Source of the DNA: Chitinophagaceae bacterium UBA2375
Lineage (GTDB): Bacteria > Bacteroidota > Bacteroidia > Chitinophagales > Chitinophagaceae
Length of the DNA stretch: 64,000 nucleotides
Reading direction: 5' to 3'
NCBI GenBank assembly: GCA_002343985.1
Contig: DDTB01000023.1
Coordinates: 53,180-117,179, forward strand
The notes beneath the pieces were generated by a model, which saw nothing but the letters and a program-made list of their open reading frames with translations, ran no database searches and was not told where the DNA came from. A program made the translations under genes and the position numbers. Each line of letters opens with the position of its first letter. Positions within the stretch are counted from its first letter, which is position 1. Below are positions 1-8,874 of the stretch, piece after piece.

Positions 1-171
1 TGGTTTGTCAAAGAGTATGCAAAAAGGGTTAGCGGCAAACTGGATATGGGCAAGAGTTGTATCCGGTTTAAAAAAGCGGAACAAATACCGTTTGAGCTTA
101 TCGGGGAATTATGCACCAAAATGACCCCGGCCGATTGGATCGCCTTGTACGAAAAGAATTATAAAAAGTAA
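1..171 (+). CDS. DUF1801 (iron-chaperone-like) domain protein, C-terminal fragment
   Basis: Frame 1 is open from the window edge and stops at TAA 169-171, giving the last 56 residues of a protein whose start lies outside the window. The tail, with GKSCIRFKK, a proline-led helix and MTPADWIALYEK, matches the C-terminus of the DUF1801 family (YdhG-like small proteins). That family is structurally related to frataxin-like iron chaperones, but its function is poorly defined. Family assignment rests on motif memory only. The next gene begins 17 bases downstream on the same strand. Confidence 0.7.
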   Translation, partial: WFVKEYAKRVSGKLDMGKSCIRFKKAEQIPFELIGELCTKMTPADWIALYEKNYKK

Positions 172-188
172 ATTGACTGTTCTATCCG

Positions 189-680
189 ATGTCAGTAATT
201 AAAAAAATACCGGTCACGATTTTTTACATATTGATGTGCATGATTTTTACAACGGGTTGCAACCAGGCCCTGCGCACTGAACGTAAGGACCTGGGCGGGT
301 TGCAGGGTGCCTGGATGATGGAGGGCAATGAAAAAAATTTCGGTGAAAGCTGGACCAAACTATCCGATGTTTCTTTTCGTGGTTTGGGCTATTCATTCCG
401 GCAAAAAGATACCAGCTTTTTAGAAGAAGTCATCCTCACCCGAAAGGATGGAAAGTGGACGTACACGCCACGCACGCTCGGGCAGGGCAATGGTAACCCG
501 GTGACGTTTACTTTAACCGGCAGCACGCAACGGGAATATATATTTGAAAACCCGGCGCATGATTTCCCCAAAAGGATCATATACCGGTTTATCGGGCAGG
601 ATTCCATACATGCCAGCATCGATGATGGTAAGGGTTCGGCAGACGCGAGGATGGACTTTTATTATCGCAGGGTAAAATAA
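189..680 (+). CDS. DUF6265-type lipoprotein
   Basis: 163 residues. The N-terminus is a lipoprotein signal peptide: basic start, hydrophobic stretch, then TTGC at about residues 21-24, so the mature protein should be lipid-anchored and face the periplasm or surface. The body (LGGLQGAWMMEG near residue 35, FENPAHDFPKRIIY near 118-131) has the hallmark strings of DUF6265, a small beta-rich family of unknown function common in Bacteroidota and Proteobacteria. It follows the DUF1801 gene by 17 nt and may be co-transcribed with it. A hairpin terminator follows directly. The molecular function is unknown. Confidence 0.72.
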   Translation: MSVIKKIPVTIFYILMCMIFTTGCNQALRTERKDLGGLQGAWMMEGNEKNFGESWTKLSDVSFRGLGYSFRQKDTSFLEEVILTRKDGKWTYTPRTLGQGNGNPVTFTLTGSTQREYIFENPAHDFPKRIIYRFIGQDSIHASIDDGKGSADARMDFYYRRVK

Positions 681-681
681 A

Positions 682-703
682 AATCCCACCGTTAAGTGGG
701 ATT
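682..703. terminator. Bidirectional hairpin terminator
   Basis: An 8-bp perfect stem (aatcccac / gtgggatt) with loop cgttaa lies between two convergent genes, starting 2 nt after the stop of the upstream gene. The tail toward the plus strand is AT-rich but has no long T run. Confidence 0.6.
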
Positions 704-737
704 ATGTATTACTGTGTTTTTACAAAAATCATGAGCG

Positions 738-1307
738 TTATTTCCGCCTCGTCATTTTGATTTCCATGTTCTTAAACTCCTGTCCATCCTTCATGGTAAA
801 TTGTTCCATGATTTGTGTATCGTCATTGACAATGCGTAAGGTTTCCCTGATTTGAACCGGCTTGCCGGTCATGGGATCAGTCATGCTGCCTTTAAGGTTG
901 ATGGTTTGGGTTTTCTCATCCCAGGTACCTGTTGAAATCATCATTCCGGTTCCGAAATTATCGATCCAGGTATTTACAAAAAACTTTCCGGCGTTATCCC
1001 AACCCAGGGTACCGATGCCTTCGAATGGCATTCCCATGAAATCGCCTTTATGGGTTGATTCCTGGTAGCGACCTCCAAGGATCATACGGTTGGTACAGCT
1101 TGCTTTCATGGTTTGTTCAGGTGCGCCCGGTGCCATCCACATTTTAATTTCTTCATCCCAGTTTCCATCCCAGGAAGCCATCATTTTTTGCATGCCGGCG
1201 GGAGTGGCATACTCCATCCATTTTTTATTTTCTTCTTCCGTTTGGGCCTGGATGCCGGTAATGGATACAAACAGTGCAATGGCCAGGCATGTCGTAATCT
1301 TTTTCAT
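738..1307 (-). CDS. DUF1579 family secreted protein
   Basis: 189 residues from the internal ATG at 1307, chosen because it begins a clean signal peptide (MKKITTCLAIALFVSITGIQAQ). A longer reading to 1403 would add 32 non-signal residues. The mature part contains the DUF1579 hallmarks: W-GN-D around residue 50, an ILGGRYQES-like strand, GIGTLGWDNAGKFFVNTWIDNFGTGM, and a C-terminal polar strand pair. DUF1579 is a lipocalin-like beta family of unknown function. It lies 145 nt downstream of polA on the same strand, with a long intergenic stretch, so it probably has its own promoter. Confidence 0.72.
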   Translation of the reverse strand: MKKITTCLAIALFVSITGIQAQTEEENKKWMEYATPAGMQKMMASWDGNWDEEIKMWMAPGAPEQTMKASCTNRMILGGRYQESTHKGDFMGMPFEGIGTLGWDNAGKFFVNTWIDNFGTGMMISTGTWDEKTQTINLKGSMTDPMTGKPVQIRETLRIVNDDTQIMEQFTMKDGQEFKNMEIKMTRRK

Positions 1308-1452
1308 ATGTGTTGATTTTGGTTTGACAAAAGGGGACGAAAAGTACAGATAATTTTGAACCCCGCTAATACGCATAATTGGGTATGCATAATAAGGGCA
1401 CAAGATGCACCCACATCATGCTAACTAACAGATACACAAATGTTTTATCGGA

Positions 1453-4293
1453 TTAATGCGCTTCCAGCCAGTTTTTGCCGGAGCCCAGTTCGGCTTCCAC
1501 CGGCACATCATTGGGCAGCGGCAGCGCTTCCTTCATGGCGGTGAGTACCAATGGCCGCAAATCGTCGAGCTCCTCTTTCAACACATCAAAAACCAATTCA
1601 TCATGCACCTGCAGGAGCATGCGTGATTTGAACCCTTTCTGCTTCATCTCCCGGTGGATGCGGATCATGGCCAGCTTGATCATATCGGCCGCCGTACCCT
1701 GGATGGGTGTATTGATGGCGTTTCGCTCAGCGAAACCGCGTACCGTAAAATTGGCCGACTGTATATCGCGGAGCCAGCGCTTGCGGCCCATCAGCGTTTG
1801 TACGTAACCGTTATCCTTCGCGAAGCGGATGCTGCCATCCATGTATTCCTGTATGCCTGAAAATTGTTTTTTATAATTGTCGATGATCTCCTTTGCTTCC
1901 GTTCGGGATATGCCCAGGTTTTCGGCAAGGCCGAACGCGCCCTGGCCGTAGATGATGCCAAAGTTTACGCTCTTGGCTTTGTACCTCATTTCTTTTGTCA
2001 CTTCCGTTTCCGCAACATTAAATACCCTGGCGGCGGTGGCGGTATGGATATCTTTTCCATGGCGGAAGGCATCGCACATATTGGGGTCTCCGCTGATGGC
2101 GGCTACAATCCGCAACTCTATTTGCGAATAATCCGCCGATACGAGCACATGCTTGTGGTCGCGCGGGATGAACGCTTTGCGGATCTCGCGGCCGCGGTCG
2201 GTACGAACCGGTATGTTTTGCAGGTTTGGGTTATTGCTGCTAAGCCTGCCTGTTACCGCAACGGCTTGCGCATAACTCGTGTGCACACGGCCCGTTTTTG
2301 GATTGACCAGTTGCGGAAGCGCATCCACATAGGTATTGCGCAATTTGGTCAGTTCACGAAAAGCCAGGATATCGCTTACGATGGCATTTTCCGCAGCCAG
2401 TTTTTGTAGGACGTCTTCACCTGTGGCATATTGCCCAGTCTTTGTCTTCTTCGCCTTGGGGTCCAGTTTCAGTTTGTCGAACAACACTTCCCCCAATTGC
2501 CTGGGTGAAGCCAGGTTAAACCTGACGCCGGCCGCGGCATACACTTTTTCTTCGGCCTGCTTCGCTTCCTTATCCAGGTCAAAGCTGTACTCTTTCAAAA
2601 AGTCCTCATCAATCCTGATCCCTTCAAACTCCATATCCGTCAGCACTTTCACCAACGGTGTCTCCACTTCGTAAAAAACTTTCTCTACATCTTTTTGCTT
2701 TAATTCCGGCAGAAATACCTGTTTGAGTTGCCAGGTGATATCGGCATCTTCACCGGCATATTCCTTTATTTTTTCCAGTTCCACATCCCGCATATTGCCC
2801 TGCCCCTTACCTTTTTTTCCAATCAATTCTTCGATATGCACGGGCTCGTAACCCAGGTAATGCGCGCTCAGTATATCCATATTGCGTTTTCCATCCGGCT
2901 CAATCACATAATGCGCCAGCATGGTATCAAATATGCCGCCGGCCGGCTCTATGCCATACCATTTCAATACCAGCAAATCATACTTTATGTTTTGTCCTAT
3001 CCATGTGATGCCGGCATCCTCAAACAATGGCTTGAATTTTTTGAGGAGCTTGAGGCAGTCCTCATGTTTGGGCGGACAAGGTACATAGTAGGCTTCGCCG
3101 GCTTTCACGGAAAAACTCAAACCCACCAGTTCTGCCTGGTTCGGGTCGATACCGGTGGTTTCGGTATCCATACAGATTTCCCGGGACCCATGCAAGCGTG
3201 TAAGCATATCCGTTAGTTCCGCTTCGCTTTGCACCAGGATGTAGTTATGCGCTGTGTTGTGGATGTTTTTGTCAACCATTACCGGCTGCGGGTCCGGGTC
3301 ATCATTGCCCGGAGGCGGGTCCATGGGTGCAGGCTGATCCATGCTTGTGGCCGGCGCACCGAACAAATCCATCTGCGCGCCTTCCGCGGCGGGCTTCCTG
3401 TCGTTCCCTGCGATGGGGATGTCCTCACCCAGGATGCGTTTACCAATGGTGCGGAACTCCAGGTCGGTGAACACTTCTTTCAACAACTCTTTATCCGGGT
3501 CTTTCACCCGGAAATCTTCCTCATGAAATTCGGTGGGCACCTGGGTAATGATGGTGGCCAGTTTTTTGCTCATGATGGCCATATCCCTTCCGGCCCTGAT
3601 TTTTTCTCCCATGGAACCTTTGATCTGTTCGGCATGGTCGAGGATATTTTCGAGGGTTTTATATTCCGATAAAAGTTTTGCGGCTGTCTTCTCCCCCACA
3701 CCCTTGATGCCGGGAATATTATCCACCGCGTCGCCCATCAATCCCAGCATGTCTACCACCTGGCTCACCGATTCAATGCCCCATTTTTCACAAACCTCTT
3801 TGGGGCCGAGGATCTCGGCGGTACCACCCTGGTAAGGAGGGCGGTAAATTTTGATATGTTCCGAAACGAGTTGCCCGTAATCCTTATCCGGTGTAACCAT
3901 GTACACATCATAACCGGCGAGTTCCGCTTGTTTGGATAATGTGCCGATAATATCATCCGCCTCATACCCGTCTAACTCCACAACAGGGATATTAAAACCC
4001 CTTATGATTTTTTTGATATCGGGTACCGCGGATAAGATGTCTTCCGGCGTTTCCTGTCGGTTGGCTTTATAATCCGCGAAATCCGTATGCCTTTCTGTGA
4101 GTGCATGCGTATCAAAGCACACGGCCATATGGGTGGGCTTCTGATTATTGATCAGGTCAAGCAGGGTATTGGTGAAACCAAATTGCGCGTTTGTATTGCG
4201 GCCTTTGCTGGTGATCCTTGGATTGCGGATCAAGGCGTAATAAGCGCGGAATACCAACGCGAAAGCGTCGAGCAGGAAGAGTTTTTTTTCCAT
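1453..4293 (-). CDS. polA: DNA polymerase I
   Basis: 946 residues, the expected length for full-size Pol I. The order is: 5'-nuclease domain (about 1-290; EADDIIG, DKDYGQL, GDAVDNIPGIKGVG helix-hairpin-helix); a Pro/Asp-rich linker (about 300-345); a 3'-5' exonuclease domain; then the polymerase domain (motif A SADYSQIELR, motif B KSVNFGIIYG, motif C QVHDELVFD). The proofreading motifs look intact: DTETTG (Exo I), GQNIKYD (Exo II) and YAGEDAD (Exo III), unlike Taq-type enzymes that have lost them. It acts in Okazaki fragment processing and repair synthesis. The start is fixed by a -7 box only 4 nt upstream, suggesting a leaderless transcript. Confidence 0.97.
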   Translation of the reverse strand: MEKKLFLLDAFALVFRAYYALIRNPRITSKGRNTNAQFGFTNTLLDLINNQKPTHMAVCFDTHALTERHTDFADYKANRQETPEDILSAVPDIKKIIRGFNIPVVELDGYEADDIIGTLSKQAELAGYDVYMVTPDKDYGQLVSEHIKIYRPPYQGGTAEILGPKEVCEKWGIESVSQVVDMLGLMGDAVDNIPGIKGVGEKTAAKLLSEYKTLENILDHAEQIKGSMGEKIRAGRDMAIMSKKLATIITQVPTEFHEEDFRVKDPDKELLKEVFTDLEFRTIGKRILGEDIPIAGNDRKPAAEGAQMDLFGAPATSMDQPAPMDPPPGNDDPDPQPVMVDKNIHNTAHNYILVQSEAELTDMLTRLHGSREICMDTETTGIDPNQAELVGLSFSVKAGEAYYVPCPPKHEDCLKLLKKFKPLFEDAGITWIGQNIKYDLLVLKWYGIEPAGGIFDTMLAHYVIEPDGKRNMDILSAHYLGYEPVHIEELIGKKGKGQGNMRDVELEKIKEYAGEDADITWQLKQVFLPELKQKDVEKVFYEVETPLVKVLTDMEFEGIRIDEDFLKEYSFDLDKEAKQAEEKVYAAAGVRFNLASPRQLGEVLFDKLKLDPKAKKTKTGQYATGEDVLQKLAAENAIVSDILAFRELTKLRNTYVDALPQLVNPKTGRVHTSYAQAVAVTGRLSSNNPNLQNIPVRTDRGREIRKAFIPRDHKHVLVSADYSQIELRIVAAISGDPNMCDAFRHGKDIHTATAARVFNVAETEVTKEMRYKAKSVNFGIIYGQGAFGLAENLGISRTEAKEIIDNYKKQFSGIQEYMDGSIRFAKDNGYVQTLMGRKRWLRDIQSANFTVRGFAERNAINTPIQGTAADMIKLAMIRIHREMKQKGFKSRMLLQVHDELVFDVLKEELDDLRPLVLTAMKEALPLPNDVPVEAELGSGKNWLEAH

Positions 4294-4297
4294 GCCT

Positions 4298-4305
4298 CAA
4301 ATGTA
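4298..4305 (-). promoter_or_regulatory. polA -7 box, 4 nt before ATG
   Basis: On the minus strand TACATTTG is followed by aggc and the polA ATG (4293). It matches the Bacteroidota -7 consensus TAnnTTTG exactly. A TTTA about 17 nt further upstream could serve as a weak -33 element. The transcription start would fall at or next to the ATG. Confidence 0.55.
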
Positions 4306-4339
4306 AACAGTTCCCTGTAACGTAAAGCGAGAACCTTTA

Positions 4340-5071
4340 TCAAAAACGATTTTCGAGGTATGCAGGCAACATGGCGCGCCAGGTAGGCCAGTCGTGTTTC
4401 CACTCAGGGCCCCATACGTCGAGCTCATGGTTGATGCCTTTGTTGTGCAACACGGTGGAAAACCGGCGTGAAGCTTCAGGGTCTTCGTAATCGCCGCTGC
4501 CGGTGAGGATGTGGATATGATTGGAGCGTCGGATATGGTCGAGGTACCAGGGATCAGACAGGTTGGGCAGGTAATGCATGGGGGAATTGAAGTACACCTG
4601 GTCGTCGTAAAAACCTTTTGTATATTCCATCAGGTCGTACACGCCGCTCATGGATATCACGCCATTGATCAGGTCGGGGCGTTTCAGGAATAGGTTCATA
4701 CTGTGCAGCGCGCCGAATGAAGCGCCGCAAGTGATGATGGGGGTTTCAGCAGATGTATTGGTGCGGATGAATGGCACCACTTCATTAAAAACGTATTCAT
4801 TGAACTGGTTGTGGCGGATGGCTTTATGTTCTCCCGCCATTTCGTTATTCAGCCAGCTTTCGTTGTTGATGCTGTTGATGGAAAATACCCTCACTTTACC
4901 GCCATTGATAAAAGGCGCAAGGGTGTCCATCAGCTGAAAGCGCTCATACTCCAGGTAATCCGCCGCGGCCGTAGGCACAAGCAATAAAGCAAAACCGTAA
5001 TGACCATATGATACGATGGGCATTTCCTTATTCAGCGCCGGGCTGAACCAACTGGCCAGTTCTCTTTTCAT
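4340..5071 (-). CDS. Esterase D-type alpha/beta hydrolase
   Basis: 243 residues with no signal peptide, so cytoplasmic. It belongs to the putative esterase family (esterase D / enterochelin-esterase-like). The nucleophile elbow is CGASFGALH with Ser118; an Asp in the GSGDYEDPEA segment (about 192-201) and His226 in WKHDWPTW near the C-terminus complete a plausible triad. Such proteins hydrolyse small acyl or glycoconjugate esters, and the substrate cannot be read from sequence. It lies 46 nt upstream of polA on the same strand, but polA appears to have its own promoter. Confidence 0.8.
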   Translation of the reverse strand: MKRELASWFSPALNKEMPIVSYGHYGFALLLVPTAAADYLEYERFQLMDTLAPFINGGKVRVFSINSINNESWLNNEMAGEHKAIRHNQFNEYVFNEVVPFIRTNTSAETPIITCGASFGALHSMNLFLKRPDLINGVISMSGVYDLMEYTKGFYDDQVYFNSPMHYLPNLSDPWYLDHIRRSNHIHILTGSGDYEDPEASRRFSTVLHNKGINHELDVWGPEWKHDWPTWRAMLPAYLENRF

Positions 5072-5202
5072 AAAATTTTAGCATTATATGGATTGTAAAT
5101 ATAGAAACTATTGCTAATGTTGTATGGTATTTGTTTTTATCCGGCAGGATTCTTGCAGGAAGGAATAGAAACTGTACTTTTACGCATTATAAACCATCAC
5201 GC

Positions 5203-5889
5203 ATGTTACGAGTGTTTAAGCCGGCCCTGGTTGTACTGGGTTTCGCGGCCATTTTTTCCGCCTGTGAAAAAGAATATAGTACTGAAAACGGAAACGACCC
5301 CGGCACGGGCCCAATTGGCGGTTGCAAATCCTGCACATACCAGCCTTGGTGCGATGGATCATCCTACACTTATATAGATACCAGCGCTGGTTCAGCAACT
5401 ACCAGAAACGGTGATATTGACATTTCCGGGGACACCACGATTGATGGAAAAATTTATTCCGTTACGCTCACTAACGGCAACCGCTCTTATCATAACTGCA
5501 CGAACGGTGTAACCACTGTTATTATTTACGAATCAACCACACCGGGTGCGCCTCCTGAAAAATTGGTCAGCACTTTCCTGAAAGAGAATGATGCTGTTGG
5601 CGCAACATGGACGGATGTAAACCCAACCGGTACAGGCCAGAATATCGTATTTGAATATGAGATCATGTCGAAAGGCGGAAGCCGCACGGTGCTCGGGGTT
5701 ACTTACAATGATGTGATCCATGTCAAGCAGACGTCCAGCATTGAAGTCCCCATTTTCGGGTTACTGGAAACCAGTGTTACGGATTATTTCTATGCCCGTG
5801 ATATTGGCCTGATTGAGACAGAAATATTTGAATCGCTCACCGGCACGCAAATCCTGCACAGCGTGCTGCAATCGTATAACATACCTTAA
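5203..5889 (+). CDS. Hypothetical lipoprotein
   Basis: 228 residues from ATG 5203, chosen because it starts a lipoprotein signal (MLRVFKPALVVLGFAAIFSAC, lipobox FSAC). A -7-like gtacttttac sits about 25 nt upstream. The mature protein starts with a polar, Gly/Asn-rich linker, then a CKSCTYQPWCDGS cysteine cluster (three Cys within about 10 residues) and a long beta-rich domain. The Cys cluster might be disulfide-bonded or bind a ligand. I do not recognise a named family. It is convergent with the ParA gene. Confidence 0.6.
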   Translation: MLRVFKPALVVLGFAAIFSACEKEYSTENGNDPGTGPIGGCKSCTYQPWCDGSSYTYIDTSAGSATTRNGDIDISGDTTIDGKIYSVTLTNGNRSYHNCTNGVTTVIIYESTTPGAPPEKLVSTFLKENDAVGATWTDVNPTGTGQNIVFEYEIMSKGGSRTVLGVTYNDVIHVKQTSSIEVPIFGLLETSVTDYFYARDIGLIETEIFESLTGTQILHSVLQSYNIP

Positions 5890-5909
5890 CGCATAGACGA
5901 AACCAGGGA

Positions 5910-6650
5910 TCAGAGCACACCCTCTTTTATTTCGGTCCATAATTCGCGGTAACAGGTTGCCGCATAGCTGCTGTTCGCGAATTCCATGATGGGGGCTTTA
6001 TGCGTACCCATTTTCTCCACATCGCTGAGGTAGGGCACATAGTTCTGAAAGAAGCGTTTGTCTTTGTACAATTCATCCATGATTTCGTTGTGCATGTTTT
6101 TACGGAGGTCAACCATGGTGAAGAAGCACATCATTTTACCCGGGTCAATGCCTTTATCTTTAAAAAAATCCTTGACCATCTGGTAGGTGCGGATGGATAA
6201 TGTTGTAGGAATTACAGGCATCAGCACAATATCGGCTGCCTGGAAAATATTCTCACTCAGCACACTGAAGCCGGGCGGGCAATCAATAAACACAAAATCA
6301 TATTCATCATCCAGCGGCTTCAAGGCCTGGCGCAGCATGTTTTTGGAACCTTTCATTTCTTCGACCATGATGTCGAAGCTTTTATACGAATGATCGGCGG
6401 GGATGAGGTCGAGCATTTCAAAATCGGTAGACATGATGGCTGATTCCAATGCATGCGATTTGCTGATCAGCTTTTTGATCCCCGGATGTGTTTTGGGTTT
6501 CACCTTGTAATAAAAAGTGGATGAACCCTGCGGGTCAATATCCCACAACAAAGTCCGGAAACCATCTGCGGCAGCGAGGTATGCGAGGTTGACACAACTG
6601 GCAGTTTTACCCACTCCGCCTTTCAGGTTATACAGCGCTATGACTTGCAT
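5910..6650 (-). CDS. ParA/MinD-type ATPase, no ParB partner
   Basis: 246 residues. A deviant Walker A box KGGVGKT with the signature lysine (Lys10, Lys15) is followed by DIDPQGSSTFYY and Walker B VFIDCPPGF, so this is a ParA/Soj-like P-loop ATPase. Such proteins form nucleotide-dependent dimers on DNA or membrane and position cargo. No ParB or centromere-like repeat is visible nearby. It lies 33 nt after uvrB on the same strand and could be transcribed with it. Orphan ParA homologues position chromosomes, chemoreceptors or other cargo, and the cargo here is unknown. Confidence 0.85.
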   Translation of the reverse strand: MQVIALYNLKGGVGKTASCVNLAYLAAADGFRTLLWDIDPQGSSTFYYKVKPKTHPGIKKLISKSHALESAIMSTDFEMLDLIPADHSYKSFDIMVEEMKGSKNMLRQALKPLDDEYDFVFIDCPPGFSVLSENIFQAADIVLMPVIPTTLSIRTYQMVKDFFKDKGIDPGKMMCFFTMVDLRKNMHNEIMDELYKDKRFFQNYVPYLSDVEKMGTHKAPIMEFANSSYAATCYRELWTEIKEGVL

Positions 6651-6683
6651 GTTGATTTGATTTCGGTTACTGTAAGATACAAT

Positions 6684-8726
6684 TTATTTCTGCTTGAGGG
6701 CTTCGAGCTCTTTCTTCATGCGGAACATCTCATCACGCAGCCTGGCGGCTTCCATGAAATCGAGGTCACGCGCGGCACGCTCCATATCCTTTTTTGTTTT
6801 CGCGATCGCTTTTTCCAATTGCGGCGCAGACTGGTAAGATATTTGCTCTTCGGCGGCTACAGGCACCAGTTCTTCATTGGGCGCCACCGCATGGGGATTT
6901 GATGGGTCATAGCCCCGTACGTCAAGCACAGAGCCCTGCGCCATGACCTGTTCTATAGATTTAATAATGGTTTTGGGTATGATGCCATGTTCAATGTTGT
7001 ACGCGATTTGTTTTTCGCGGCGGCGCCCGGTTTCATCAATGGTTTTTTGCATGCTCTCGGTTATGGTATCCGCGTAAAAAATCACCAGTCCATCCGCGTT
7101 GCGGGCAGCCCGTCCTGCCGTTTGGGTCAGGCTTTTTTCATTCCTCAGGAACCCTTCCTTATCCGCGTCCATAATGGCAACCAGCGACACTTCGGGAAGG
7201 TCAAGTCCTTCGCGCAACAGGTTTACCCCTACCAAAACATCTATCACCCCAAGCCGCAGGTCGCGTAAAATTTCAACCCTTTCGAGGGTATCAACACCAC
7301 TATGTATGTACCGGGATTTGATATTGATGCGGCCGAGGTATTTATCCATTTCTTCTGCCATGCGCTTGGTGAGGGTGGTTACAAGCACACGGTCGCCGCG
7401 GCTCACGCGTTTATCAATCTCATCCAGCAGATCATCAATCTGGTTCAACGAAGGCCTCACTTCAATGGGCGGGTCGAGCAAACCGGTAGGCCGAACAACC
7501 TGTTCCACCACCACGCCCCCGCATTTCTCCAGTTCATAATCACCCGGTGTGGCAGACACAAAAATGGTTTGACCGGTCAATGCTTCAAACTCATGAAAGT
7601 TCTGCGGACGGTTATCCAACGCGGATGGCAGCCTGAAACCATGCTCAACAAGTACTAATTTCCGGCTTCGGTCACCGCCATACATGCCGCTGACCTGCGG
7701 GACCGTTTGGTGGCTTTCGTCAATGATGGTTAAAAAATCTTTCGGGAAATAATCCAGCAAGCAGAAAGGCCTGGCCCCGGGGGGACGTCGGTCAAAGAAG
7801 CGCGAGTAGTTTTCAATGCCGTTGCAATAGCCCAGTTCCCGGATCATTTCGAGGTCGTAATTCACGCGTTCCCCCAGGCGCTGCGCTTCAATATATTTTC
7901 CGACAGATTTAAAATACTCCACCTGCGCGGCGCATTCATCCTGTATTTCATGCACCACTTTTGTGAGCATGTCTTTTGGTGCGAGGTACAAGTTTGCGGG
8001 GAAAATAGCGGCATGTTCCATAGCGCTGATGCGCTTGCCTGTTTTGAGTTCCAGGGTTTCAATAGCTTCAATTTCATCCCCGAAAAAACTGATCCGGTAG
8101 CCAAAATCCACGTAGGGCAAATGAATATCAACTGTATCCCCTTTCACACGGAAGCTGCCCCGTTCAAAATCGCCCTGGCTGCGGTGGTATAGTGAGTTCA
8201 CCAGGGCATGCAGAAAGCCCTGGCGGGAGATGACCTGGCCCTTTTGGATGCGGATGATCCCGTTTTCATATTCAGTAGGGTTTCCCATACCATAAATGCA
8301 GCTCACGCTGGCCACAATCACAATATCGCGGCGTCCGCTGAGCAACTGGGCTGTTGCCTGCAGGCGGAGTTTATCGAGCTCTTCATTGATGCTTAAATCT
8401 TTTTCGATATAGGTATTGGTGTGGGGGATGTAAGCTTCAGGTTGGTAATAATCGTAATATGAAACGAAATACCCAACCGCATTTTCGGGAAAAAACTGCT
8501 TGAACTCGCCATACAGTTGTGCCACAAGGGTTTTATTGTGGGTCATGACCAACGTGGGCCTTTGTACTTTTTCTATGACATTGGCCATCGTAAAGGTTTT
8601 ACCACTACCCGTGACGCCCAACAGGGTTTGATAGCGTTCCCCGTCAAGGAGCCCTTCCGTGAGTTGGCGAATGGCTTCGGGCTGGTCACCTGCGGGTGTA
8701 TAGGGAGCATGTAACTTGAATGGCAT
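6684..8726 (-). CDS. uvrB: Excinuclease ABC subunit B
   Basis: 680 residues, typical for UvrB. It has Walker A GVTGSGKTFTMANV (about 38-51), the Tyr-rich beta-hairpin YVSYYDYYQPEAYIP-type segment (about 90-105) that clamps the damaged strand, the helicase motif DESHQTVPQ, the C-terminal helicase half with QTAGRAARN, and a C-terminal UVR coiled coil (last 40 residues, MERAARDLDFMEAARLRDEM) that contacts UvrC. It verifies lesions in nucleotide excision repair with UvrA and UvrC, which are not in this window. The -7 box TAAATTTG lies 6 nt before the ATG. Confidence 0.97.
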   Translation of the reverse strand: MPFKLHAPYTPAGDQPEAIRQLTEGLLDGERYQTLLGVTGSGKTFTMANVIEKVQRPTLVMTHNKTLVAQLYGEFKQFFPENAVGYFVSYYDYYQPEAYIPHTNTYIEKDLSINEELDKLRLQATAQLLSGRRDIVIVASVSCIYGMGNPTEYENGIIRIQKGQVISRQGFLHALVNSLYHRSQGDFERGSFRVKGDTVDIHLPYVDFGYRISFFGDEIEAIETLELKTGKRISAMEHAAIFPANLYLAPKDMLTKVVHEIQDECAAQVEYFKSVGKYIEAQRLGERVNYDLEMIRELGYCNGIENYSRFFDRRPPGARPFCLLDYFPKDFLTIIDESHQTVPQVSGMYGGDRSRKLVLVEHGFRLPSALDNRPQNFHEFEALTGQTIFVSATPGDYELEKCGGVVVEQVVRPTGLLDPPIEVRPSLNQIDDLLDEIDKRVSRGDRVLVTTLTKRMAEEMDKYLGRINIKSRYIHSGVDTLERVEILRDLRLGVIDVLVGVNLLREGLDLPEVSLVAIMDADKEGFLRNEKSLTQTAGRAARNADGLVIFYADTITESMQKTIDETGRRREKQIAYNIEHGIIPKTIIKSIEQVMAQGSVLDVRGYDPSNPHAVAPNEELVPVAAEEQISYQSAPQLEKAIAKTKKDMERAARDLDFMEAARLRDEMFRMKKELEALKQK

Positions 8727-8732
8727 AGGCTA

Positions 8733-8740
8733 CAAATTTA
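8733..8740 (-). promoter_or_regulatory. uvrB -7 box
   Basis: TAAATTTG on the minus strand, ending 6 nt before the uvrB ATG at 8726. It implies a leaderless or nearly leaderless transcript. Confidence 0.5.
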
Positions 8741-8824
8741 CCAAATCAAACCTCGTAAATCCGTCCTTTCGGAAGCCTATAAGCATTTTATGACGATTTA
8801 ACCTTATGCTAACCTGAAATGTCG

Positions 8825-8832
8825 TACCTTTG
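8825..8832 (+). promoter_or_regulatory. typA -7 box
   Basis: TACCTTTG, an exact -7 consensus, 42 nt before the typA ATG in the divergent uvrB/typA spacer. The -33 element is weak. typA would therefore have an ordinary short leader, with the A/G-rich gcagagagg upstream of the ATG. Confidence 0.5.
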
Positions 8833-8874
8833 CGCCTCCAAATTCAACCGCAGAGAGGTTTCTAAATCAAATTC

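Noticed and set aside
1864..2409. Plus-strand ORF opposite polA
   Set aside because: It lies antisense to the conserved polymerase domain; no motif or start context.
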